34,456 bases of DNA from a virus, in the IMG/VR virus record IMGVR_UViG_3300034104_001701, positions 1-34,456 of that record, one strand, 5' to 3'. The first letter of the stretch is position 1, and every line of letters starts with the position of its first letter. The translations under genes and the position numbers were made by a program. The notes below the pieces were generated by a model, which saw only the letters and a program-made list of their open reading frames with translations, did not search any database and was not told the origin of the DNA. Of the stretch, positions 1-4,016 are shown piece by piece.

Positions 1-189
1 TAACCTCTTGCGCCATTCGTTCGATTAAGTCCTCGCGCGCGCGCGTGTAATTTTCCGCAAGAATAGCATCATCATCAACCCACCGTGAAAAAGTGCTCTG
101 CGGAACACCAGCCGCCTGGCACGCTTTAAACGCACTTAAACCGCTGCGCATTCCGTCCAGCACAGCCTGGCTGATAATTGCGCGGTCTT
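1..189. repeat. Direct terminal repeat, left copy
   Basis: These 189 bases recur at 34268-34456 with one difference (A at 62, G at 34329). This is the signature of a circular or circularly permuted molecule opened at an arbitrary point. It is probably not a physical end, because it lies inside the small terminase gene. The mismatch is silent (ATT versus ATC, both Ile), which fits natural variation better than assembly noise. Confidence 0.95.
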
Positions 190-220
190 CACTGCCTGGT
201 TTCGTGCGTTTGTTTGCCAT
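1..220 (-). CDS. terS: Small terminase subunit, N-terminal part (continues at 34456)
   Basis: This is the 5' part of the small terminase gene, whose remainder is at 34011-34456. Read on the circle, the gene starts at an ATG at 218-220, and 19 residues (MANKRTKPGSEDRAIISQA) precede the GTG at 34430 that would be chosen if the window were read as linear. The full product is about 158 aa. The start overlaps the TGA of the upstream small secreted-protein gene by one base (TGATG), suggesting translational coupling. The N-terminal half holds a helix-turn-helix (FKACQAAGVPQSTFSRWV) typical of DNA-recognising small terminases. TerS selects phage DNA and activates the large subunit for packaging. Confidence 0.9.
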   Translation of the reverse strand, partial: MANKRTKPGSEDRAIISQAVLDGMRSGLSAFKACQAAGVPQSTFSRWVDDDAILAENYTRAREDLIERMAQEV

Positions 221-351
221 CAGAAACCAGCCCCGCCTCGGGTAGTCACACAAGTAATGCTGCCATCTGAGTTTTTGTAGCAACGGGTAGTGCTTTGGGC
301 CTGGACTGTGAGAGAGATCAGCAAGGCTGCGATTGTGAATAGGGTTTTCAC
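220..351 (-). CDS. Small secreted or periplasmic protein with signal peptide
   Basis: This 43-aa protein starts with GTG at 349-351, preceded by a strong AAGGAG. Residues 1-19 form a classical signal peptide: MKT, a hydrophobic core (LFTIAALLISLTV), then QAQ with a likely signal peptidase I site. The mature part is only about 24 residues with two cysteines (TRCY, ITCV) that could form one disulfide, followed by a Gly-rich tail. It lies between the terminator at 363-385 and terS and overlaps the terS ATG by one base. Similar short exported proteins upstream of terminase genes occur in betaproteobacterial phages. The function is unknown. A role in envelope modification or superinfection is possible but not shown. 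Confidence 0.75.
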   Translation of the reverse strand: MKTLFTIAALLISLTVQAQSTTRCYKNSDGSITCVTTRGGAGF

Positions 352-362
352 GGGTACTCCTT

Positions 363-385
363 AAAAAAACGGGGCCGAAGCCCCG
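363..385 (-). terminator. Rho-independent terminator with UUCG tetraloop
   Basis: On the minus strand the stem GGGGC/GCCCC is closed by a C-G pair and capped by TTCG, and is followed directly by seven Ts. It ends leftward transcripts coming from the early operon and tRNA-like array, just before the secreted-protein/terminase block. If late genes use the same transcript, readthrough or antitermination is required here. Confidence 0.85.
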
Positions 386-482
386 AATGTAGGCAACTGC
401 TTACCAACACGGCTGAAGACTGCTGCCAGTTAAATCGGCTAAGAAGACGCTGCTGCCCTCGCAATCCTCATGCGTGTAGGTT

Positions 483-622
483 GTTGGTGGCTGGATTCGA
501 ACCAGCGCTGCGATTCATTTTAACTTCACCAGCATTAGCCGTGCACGCCCGCTGAGATTCGTTGCAACTTCACCAGCATCGGCCGATTAGGCCCATGACT
601 CTACCAACTGAGTTACACCAAC
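483..622 (-). tRNA. tRNA-like element 1: normal acceptor, D and T arms, expanded middle
   Basis: The acceptor stem GTTGGTG/CACCAAC (616-622 with 483-489) is perfect. The D-arm ACTC-AGTTGGTA-GAGT lies at 598-613, and the T-arm at 490-506 abuts the acceptor as in a real tRNA. The region that should be about 23-40 nt (anticodon and variable arms) is 91 nt (507-597). It contains an imperfect tandem duplication with a 44-nt period (512-541 against 556-585, sharing AACTTCACCAGCAT). No 5-7-5 anticodon arm is visible, so no isotype is assigned. CCA is not encoded. It may be a degenerate tRNA, a tRNA carrying an insertion, or a tRNA-like processing signal. Confidence 0.5.
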
Positions 623-685
623 ACGGCTGGGATCCAGCTTCCCGACCTTTTGGGCCAGTAGTGCCGAAACCCATGCGTGTGGGTT

Positions 686-807
686 GTTGGTGGCCGGAGC
701 TGATCCCGGCTTGGCTTGGCTCGATCCTTACACCTAACGCCCGATTCGAACGGGCTACTCCAAGCTCTAGTGTGCTACAAAGCGCATCAGCCTGCGCATT
801 CACCAAC
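686..807 (-). tRNA. tRNA-like element 2: two T-arm-like hairpins, no anticodon arm
   Basis: The same acceptor pair GTTGGTG/CACCAAC (801-807 with 686-692) closes a 122-nt body. A D-arm-like hairpin GCGC-AGGCTGAT-GCGC follows the 5' acceptor. A canonical T-arm (GCCCG, loop TTCGAAT, CGGGC) lies at 739-755, but it is separated from the 3' acceptor strand by 46 nt that include a second T-like hairpin at 693-710 with an 8-nt loop. The 26 nt between the D and T arms cannot fold into a 5-7-5 anticodon arm in any register I tried. It is unlikely to be a functional elongator tRNA. Confidence 0.45.
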
Positions 808-813
808 ACGGCT

Positions 814-933
814 GGGGACTGGTTGGACGATTCGAACGTCCGCACCGTAGTCATGGGCCGGTGCTTGGTTTTGTAGGGCTATCTTCCACCCATCCACCCG
901 GCTAAACCAGAGCCGGGACACATCCCAGTCCCC
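814..933 (-). ncRNA. tRNA-like element 3: nine-base-pair closing stem and T-arm
   Basis: A 9-bp stem GGGGACTGG/CCAGTCCCC (925-933 with 814-822) closes the element. Inside, read on the minus strand, is a 7-bp hairpin with the 7-nt loop CTGGTTT (897-917), which looks like an anticodon loop with GGT (Thr) at its centre. Then come a 6-bp hairpin with an 11-nt loop (842-864) and a canonical T-arm (825-841). There is no D-arm, and two unpaired As separate the T-arm from the closing stem. It resembles a rearranged tRNA more than a standard one. Confidence 0.4.
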
Positions 934-1012
934 ATGCGTGTTGGTGTTGGTACTCGCTGCACTGAGGCTCAATGCCCATGTACCGGAGTAGCAGCATCCG
1001 CTTTCCCAACGC

Positions 1013-1336
1013 TTATATTGTCGCATTTGGTATAGGTATGTCAACAGGCCATCGACCACTTTCCACCAGTTTTTTAACCGTGGCAACGTGTGCCGCAAAC
1101 CACGCTGTCTGTCTAGCTTCACGGGAAAACTTCGCCCCTTGGTCGATTTCATAATGGCAAGCCTGGCACAGCGCGGCCACTAGGTTGTCGTCGGCTTTAA
1201 TGCCCCTTCCTTTGCCACCGCCCCAGTTTGTATGTGCTGCTTGCACCATGTCGCCGCTCCCGCAATGCTGACAGTCTAGGCTTGCCACCAGCTTGAGCAG
1301 TTTTTTACTTCTGACATAGGGATGTTTTGGGATCAT
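1013..1336 (-). CDS. YbcO-like (DUF1364 family) putative nuclease
   Basis: This 107-aa protein resembles the YbcO/DUF1364 family, small HNH-like zinc-binding proteins of lambdoid phages and prophages. It has paired metal-ligand motifs: C22xxC25 in LDCQHCGSG, H35 in QAAHTNWGGGKGRG, and C57xxC60-H61 in CQACHYEIDQG. The conserved Gly-rich GGGKGRG with K-x-DD is typical of the family. The family is thought to act as a nuclease in recombination or DNA processing, but the substrate is not known. Its start overlaps the previous gene's stop by 4 bp (ATGA). It is the last protein gene of the early leftward operon before the tRNA-like array. Confidence 0.8.
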   Translation of the reverse strand: MIPKHPYVRSKKLLKLVASLDCQHCGSGDMVQAAHTNWGGGKGRGIKADDNLVAALCQACHYEIDQGAKFSREARQTAWFAAHVATVKKLVESGRWPVDIPIPNATI

Positions 1337-1665
1337 CGCATGGCCTTATCAGTCCTGTTGCCAGCATAAATGTTGGCTTTCTCGGCTTCGATTCTGGCCT
1401 GGGCTGCGACCATCAGCCATCTAGTGCGTTCTCTTTGTTCTACAGCCGCCTGTAACGCCAACAGGTGCTGAACATATTTTGGGTCGGCGTAGGCTTCACG
1501 TTCCTGAGCTGCGGTGGTTTTGTGTCCTTGCAGTTCAAAGTCTTTCATTAACTGAGCTTTAACGGTTTTTCTAAGTTCCGTCATGTACACAAGTTGGGCC
1601 TCGGCTACTGCATAATCGCCAGCGTGGTCGCGCAAATAGTCAACGGCTTTATCAAGGCTGCTCAT
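1333..1665 (-). CDS. Hypothetical alpha-helical phage protein
   Basis: This 110-aa protein has no domain I can name with certainty. It is predicted to be largely helical and charged, with a central Gln/Glu-rich segment (AAVEQRERTRWLMVAAQARIEAEKA split over residues 73-97) that could form a coiled coil. It overlaps both neighbours by one to four bases: the start meets the end of the nuclease gene at 1665, and the stop overlaps the YbcO-like start. This places it firmly in the leftward replication/recombination operon. It has no signal peptide or membrane segment. A role in DNA metabolism is inferred from position only. Confidence 0.7.
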   Translation of the reverse strand: MSSLDKAVDYLRDHAGDYAVAEAQLVYMTELRKTVKAQLMKDFELQGHKTTAAQEREAYADPKYVQHLLALQAAVEQRERTRWLMVAAQARIEAEKANIYAGNRTDKAMR

Positions 1666-1928
1666 TAGATCACTCCGATCATTCGTAAAGCCGCTTCAGG
1701 GCTGTCAACCCTGCAAAGCGTACCTCCGGGCCATTTTAAAAAAAAGTCGGCTTGTAGGCCCGTTAAACGCTTTCTGGAATCACTTTTTATCTCCATCAGA
1801 AAGCTCCGGTTTTGGTGCCCAACTAAAAGATCAACTGGCAAGCCAATGATCCAGACATAAGCCCCCGCATCCCGCAGGGCTTTGACTATCGCGGCCTGGT
1901 TCTCATCCACCCGTGCTGCGTATCTCAT
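1665..1928 (-). CDS. VRR-NUC-like / PD-(D/E)XK nuclease
   Basis: This 87-aa compact nuclease matches the minimal VRR-NUC or Holliday-junction-resolvase-like fold of phages. Visible motifs are E9-N10-Q11 in the first helix, GLPVDLLVG with D33 (the active-site Asp), MEIKSD with E46-x-K48, and T56GLQ59 (the downstream Gln helix). These correspond to the E-D-ExK-Q pattern of the family. Established knowledge for VRR-NUC proteins is structure-selective cleavage of branched DNA or flaps. It sits in an operon with a replication-protein-like gene and a YbcO-like nuclease, consistent with processing of replication or recombination intermediates. The start codon overlaps the preceding reading frame by 4 bp (ATGA) if the 1925-2191 frame is used. 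Confidence 0.8.
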   Translation of the reverse strand: MRYAARVDENQAAIVKALRDAGAYVWIIGLPVDLLVGHQNRSFLMEIKSDSRKRLTGLQADFFLKWPGGTLCRVDSPEAALRMIGVI

Positions 1929-2187
1929 TGCGCTGCCTGTTCATTTCTGTGGTCAAGATATTTGCTCCAGCCTTGCCACGCAGCTTCCTGATGTCGGCCC
2001 TTACTTCCTCCCACCAGTTCCTCGCGGCTGCTTGTCCTGTCGTCGTTCTGATGGCTTCGTACCGCTTCAGCCACTTTGTCGCCTCCATCTGGCGCAAGGT
2101 CTCCTGAAGCTCTAAGCGCTCGGTTGATGTCAGTGAGGCTAAATTCTTGGCCTTCCCTTCGCTTGTCCAAAAGAGATTTGTGGTCAC
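1903..2187 (-). CDS. Hypothetical helical protein; overlaps an alternative frame (1925-2191)
   Basis: This 94-aa protein begins with GTG, 8 nt after a strong AGGAGG, and overlaps the upstream stop (GTGA). Its second half (WLKRYEAIRTTTG, AARNWWEEVRADIRKLRG) looks like a real helical domain. A competing frame starts at an ATG at 2189-2191 with the same Shine-Dalgarno and runs to 1925, ending in an ATGA overlap with the nuclease gene, as operon genes here usually do. Its N-terminus (SLLDKRREGQEFSLTDINRAL) also looks protein-like, but its second half looks like a shadow. Either one frame is coding, both are, or a frameshift joins them. No function is assigned. Confidence 0.5.
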   Translation of the reverse strand: MTTNLFWTSEGKAKNLASLTSTERLELQETLRQMEATKWLKRYEAIRTTTGQAAARNWWEEVRADIRKLRGKAGANILTTEMNRQRNEIRSTGG

Positions 2188-2540
2188 TCATCGCCCCTCC
2201 TGAGTTGTGCCAGGCGCTCACGGATGTGGTCAGGCATCGGAACAGTCCCCGCAATGCGCTCTTGGTACTGCTCTGCCATAGTGGCAGGTTTTTTGACCTC
2301 GGGGATTTCGGCCCCATCCCACCTCTGTTGGTTCAGGTAAACAAGCGGCGCAGGAATAAAAGCGCCGTTGTCTTTGCGCCACTGATCGGTCGTTTTTTGC
2401 CATTCCACATGTTTGATAATCTGATCGGCACAGTGTTCGTAAAAACCTTTTTTCCACCGTGCTAAACAAGCTGCCTTTGCGCCCTTCCTGGGGCTTTTTG
2501 GCCAAGATGCCCAGAATCGGTCAAAGCCTGACTCAAACAT
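2184..2540 (-). CDS. Replication-protein C-terminal-domain-like protein
   Basis: This 118-aa protein starts at the ATG at 2538-2540 (MFESGFDRFW), chosen over an upstream in-frame start because CAGGAGATGTT precedes it closely. The segment FDRFWASWPKSPRKGAKAACLARWKK, followed by a Trp-rich helix and PAPLVYLNQQRWDGAEI, matches the C-terminal module found in many lambda O-like and DnaT-like phage replication proteins. In those proteins it usually follows an N-terminal winged helix that binds the origin, and no such domain is present here. It heads the leftward operon after the tRNA. A role in loading the host replisome is plausible from the family. Stand-alone function is inference. Confidence 0.7.
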   Translation of the reverse strand: MFESGFDRFWASWPKSPRKGAKAACLARWKKGFYEHCADQIIKHVEWQKTTDQWRKDNGAFIPAPLVYLNQQRWDGAEIPEVKKPATMAEQYQERIAGTVPMPDHIRERLAQLRRGDE

Positions 2541-2646
2541 AACATCTCCTGCTCCTCCTGAAAAGAAACAGCGGCAGGCGGGAGGTGCGCTTTTCAGCCC
2601 GGGGATCAATCCAGACCTAGCCGTGTTTCACAAATAAACCTACTGA

Positions 2647-2727
2647 CTGTGCTGGCGGGATTTGAACCCGCGACCTCCCATTCTCAGTGCACTCGATGGG
2701 CGCTCTACCAGCCTAAACTACAGCACA
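2647..2727 (-). tRNA. tRNA of undetermined isotype with a 14-nt anticodon loop
   Basis: The acceptor TGTGCTG/CAGCACA (2721-2727 with 2648-2654) is perfect. U8-A9, a weak D-stem GTTT/GAGC with loop AGGCTGGTA, a 5-nt variable loop, and a canonical T-arm (GCGGG, TTCAAAT, CCCGC at 2655-2671) are all in place. The 5-bp anticodon stem CCCAT/ATGGG is also perfect, but its loop (2682-2695) is 14 nt instead of 7, and no choice gives U33 at the right place. CCA is not encoded. It lies directly 3' of the structured RNA segment and upstream of the replication operon. It could be an insertion-bearing tRNA, a pseudo-tRNA or a tRNA-like element. Confidence 0.75.
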
Positions 2728-3308
2728 GCGTTCGGTATCTTGTCTATTATTCTACACCAAGTTTTGTTGTGTTCATGTCTTTACATGAATTTACAACTCT
2801 TTTTTTGGTGAACCTACTTGCTGACTTCTCGGAGGTCATCCTGCATCGTCTAGAACAATGACTCGTCAGCTTTCGGTTCTTATTCTCTACTTATCGCAAA
2901 TCAAATAATTCCACCCAAAGACCCCCCTACCCCACACAGTGAAGTAGAGAGGGAAGGTTCCACCCCCGCGAACGGGATCATCATGCTACGGATTCTCACC
3001 GTATGCCCCAGGCTTGATGATGCGACCAGCCCACCGGATTGTTCGGGAACTGCCCCCTAGCCTTACGGCATACCGGCTACCCTTTTCTTCCGCGCCCTCA
3101 GGTTCAAGTCTTGCTATCGTGCGGAGTACGGTCTAGGCCAGAAAGCAAAAAACCCCTCAATTCGTTCTGGTGGATCTTGGCTCTTGGCGTGAGCAGCAAC
3201 AAGGCGATTGAAAGTAGGCAAAAGCCTCGCTTGATGCTTGTCAAGACCCACCACAGCGAACTGAGGGGTTCTTTACCTACTTTCATCGCCTAGATGCCAC
3301 TCTAGACA
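2728..3308 (-). ncRNA. Candidate large structured noncoding RNA (about 580 nt)
   Basis: No convincing gene fills this stretch. It begins at the expected start site of a strong leftward promoter (3315-3344) and ends at the tRNA. Strong pairing elements, given in plus coordinates, are: 3151-3173 with 3248-3270 (20 of 23 complementary); 3203-3218 with 3276-3290 (15 bp), interleaved with the first pair as a pseudoknot; a tiered hairpin with 2969-2973/3041-3045, 2977-2983/3015-3021 and 2987-2991/2999-3003; 2820-2825/2865-2870 enclosing 2832-2839/2858-2864; and 2766-2770/2793-2797 enclosing a perfect 7-bp hairpin. Size, phage context and tRNA adjacency recall the GOLLD and ROOL classes. I cannot confirm membership without a covariance-model search. 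Confidence 0.55.
2766..2806 (+). terminator. Plus-strand hairpin followed by a T-run
   Basis: The stem GTTGT/ACAAC encloses TTCATGT-CTTT-ACATGAA and is followed by TCTTTTTTT, which is intrinsic-terminator architecture on the plus strand. No plus-strand gene precedes it, so it may block antisense transcription, or it may simply be part of the minus-strand structured RNA. Confidence 0.45.
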
Positions 3309-3314
3309 AGTCAG

Positions 3315-3344
3315 ATCATACACGATCTAAAAATCCCGTGTCAA
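3315..3344 (-). promoter_or_regulatory. Strong sigma70-like leftward promoter
   Basis: On the minus strand, TTGACA (3339-3344), an 18-nt spacer and TATGAT (3315-3320) give a perfect -35 and a one-mismatch -10. The -35 box overlaps the stop codon of the Cro-like gene. It should start RNA near 3308, feeding the structured RNA, the tRNA and the replication operon. Confidence 0.75.
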
Positions 3345-3499
3345 CTTTTTTCGAACCACTCCGGCTTGATGACCATCAGTTGATACAAGCGCCCCTCTGG
3401 CAGCTTCTTCCACTGCCACACAGCGCCCCTGCTCACGCCCAGCAGCCTGGCTAGCTTGGACTGTGAGCCTGCTCGTTCGATTGCCTCTTGTTTTGTCAT
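3341..3499 (-). CDS. Cro/YdaS-like helix-turn-helix repressor
   Basis: This 52-aa DNA-binding protein starts at the ATG at 3497-3499 (MTKQEAIERAGSQSKLARLL) and ends within the downstream promoter. It is almost entirely one helix-turn-helix: helix 2 SQSKLARLLG, turn VS, recognition helix RGAVWQWKK, then LPEGRLYQLMVIKPEWF. The pattern AIERAGSQSKLARLLGVSRGAVWQW-K-LPEGR is characteristic of Cro/CI-type YdaS antitoxin/repressor proteins. It is divergent to the rightward early genes and probably binds the operators between them. No partner CI or integrase was found. Its ATG lies 6 nt after a -10-like TAGAAT with no Shine-Dalgarno, so the mRNA may be leaderless. Confidence 0.85.
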   Translation of the reverse strand: MTKQEAIERAGSQSKLARLLGVSRGAVWQWKKLPEGRLYQLMVIKPEWFEKS

Positions 3500-3505
3500 C
3501 CGTGC

Positions 3506-3533
3506 ATTCTACTACACAAAAAAAAGGTGCCGA
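3506..3533 (-). promoter_or_regulatory. Leftward promoter of the Cro-like gene
   Basis: The minus strand has TAGAAT (3506-3511) followed by GCACGG and the ATG. The upstream GTGTAGTAGAATGCAC resembles the GTGTAGa...ACAATGCA stretches of the two rightward promoters. The -35 is weak: TCGGCA at 3528-3533 matches 4 of 6. Confidence 0.5.
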
Positions 3534-3559
3534 TTATTAGGGAAAGTACCTAGTCTGAA

Positions 3560-3578
3560 CATCAAAAAAGACTTGATG
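3560..3578. repeat. Inverted repeat CATCAA-N7-TTGATG, candidate operator
   Basis: A perfect 6-bp inverted repeat (3560-3565 with 3573-3578) lies between the divergent promoters. Its right arm is the -35 box of the rightward promoter, so a bound repressor would block that promoter. Confidence 0.4.
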
Positions 3579-3600
3579 AGCGTGTAGAAGCCTATACAAT
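3573..3600 (+). promoter_or_regulatory. Rightward early promoter 1
   Basis: TTGATG (3573-3578), a 16-nt spacer and TACAAT (3595-3600). The spacer holds TGTA-N8-TACA, an imperfect palindrome also found at the second rightward promoter near 7436. GCAACC and an ATG (3607) follow, so the transcript probably begins at or just before that ATG. Confidence 0.65.
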
Positions 3601-3606
3601 GCAACC

Positions 3607-3641
3607 ATGCCCCAGCGATTTGCAAGGGGTCTTTTTAGGAG
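3607..3641 (+). promoter_or_regulatory. Leader with hairpin and U-run before the Shine-Dalgarno
   Basis: An ATG 6 nt after the -10 opens a frame beginning MPQRFARGLF that runs in frame into the next gene. The DNA folds as CCCC (3610-3613) with GGGG (3626-3629), then TCTTTTT, then AGGAG (3637-3641). The same order occurs at 3846-3866 and 7464-7492. It looks like an attenuator fused to a ribosome binding site. Confidence 0.4.
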
Positions 3642-3648
3642 AAACAAG

Positions 3649-3819
3649 ATGATGAACGCAAACTGGATGGTGACACTGGCAAATTCTCACCGCAAGGCTT
3701 TGGCCGGCTTTGGTTACACAGCACAACAGATCAACGCAATGGATTTAAAAGAGGCCGCGCAAGAGTTGAAAAAGCTGGAATACAACTTCAAAGCTAACTC
3801 TCCATTCAAAAACAAATAA
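3649..3819 (+). CDS. Hypothetical small phage protein
   Basis: This 56-aa protein is the first gene of the rightward early operon. The start at 3649 (MMNANWMVTLANSHRKALA) is chosen because AGGAG stands 7 nt upstream. An in-frame ATG at 3607 would add the leader-peptide sequence instead. The protein is probably helical, with a basic C-terminus (KKLEYNFKANSPFKNK). Its position directly after the Cro-regulated promoter suggests an immediate-early function such as host takeover or regulation. I do not recognise the family. A GGGGC-UUCG-GCCCC hairpin follows directly downstream. Confidence 0.65.
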   Translation: MMNANWMVTLANSHRKALAGFGYTAQQINAMDLKEAAQELKKLEYNFKANSPFKNK

Positions 3820-3825
3820 ACCACC

Positions 3826-3866
3826 GGGGCTTCGGCCCCATCAATCCCGCAAGGGTCTTTTTAGGA
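3826..3866 (+). promoter_or_regulatory. UUCG hairpin plus second hairpin/U-run leader
   Basis: A GGGGC-TTCG-GCCCC hairpin (3826-3839) has the same stem and loop as the terminator at 363-385 but no T-run. Next is CCC-GCAA-GGG (3846-3855, a GNRA-type loop), then TCTTTTT and AGGAG, the same leader architecture as at 3610-3641. It may partly terminate or attenuate transcription before the membrane-protein gene at 3873. Confidence 0.4.
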
Positions 3867-3872
3867 GTAAGC

Positions 3873-3998
3873 ATGAAACAGTACCGTCAACACTACAAAA
3901 CAGAACGCCTGTCAAGACGCGCAGAAGCCGCTTTGGGATTCATTCTGGCCTTAGTCATAGGTGTAGGCATTGCATTGCTGCTTGTGACTGCTTGCTAA
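3873..3998 (+). CDS. Small single-pass membrane protein
   Basis: This 41-aa protein has a basic N-terminal half (MKQYRQHYKT, ERLSRRAEAA) and one strong transmembrane segment from about residue 21 (LGFILALVIGVGIALLLV) to the C-terminal Cys. It is preceded by AGGAG at good spacing. The positive-inside rule places the N-terminus in the cytoplasm. Tiny membrane proteins of this sort are common early phage products that act on host envelope or division functions. No specific function can be read from it. Confidence 0.65.
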   Translation: MKQYRQHYKTERLSRRAEAALGFILALVIGVGIALLLVTAC

Positions 3999-4016
3999 AC
4001 ACATCGAAAGGAAATC

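Larger units (their letters stand above)
395..960 (-). ncRNA. Array of three aberrant tRNA-like hairpins with repeated flanks
   Basis: This 566-bp stretch has no convincing gene. Read on the minus strand it holds three tRNA-like bodies (483-622, 686-807, 814-933). Each has a canonical 5-7-5 T-arm with loop TTCGAAT, but none has a normal 5-7-5 anticodon arm at its proper place. The bodies are separated by repeated flanks, on the plus strand (C)ACCAACACGGCTG at 403-415, 616-629 and 801-814, paired with CATGCGTGT at 469-477, 672-680 and 933-941. The flanks are partly self-complementary (CACCAAC/GTTGGTG), so each body and each spacer can close as a hairpin. It sits at the 3' end of the early leftward operon, directly before the terminator at 363-385. 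Confidence 0.55.

Noticed and set aside
562-876. Open frames on both strands over the tRNA-like array, including 787-1152
   Set aside because: They cover structured repeats, have no good ribosome binding sites, and their proteins are Cys/Trp/Arg-rich without domain character.
2649-2861. Plus-strand frame MLAGFEPATSHSQCTR...
   Set aside because: It is the familiar antisense translation of a tRNA T-arm (GFEPAT), not a gene.
3104-3286. Minus-strand 60-codon hydrophobic frame (MKVGKEPLSS..., TM-like CLLSIALLLL) inside the structured RNA
   Set aside because: It has only a weak Shine-Dalgarno, and its codons coincide with the long complementary arms, which explain the sequence better. It stays possible as a small membrane protein made from the 3315-3344 promoter.
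3341-3499. Evidence for lysogeny from the Cro-like gene
   Set aside because: No integrase, excisionase, CI-type repressor or partition system was seen elsewhere. A lone Cro/YdaS-like regulator does not show temperate life.
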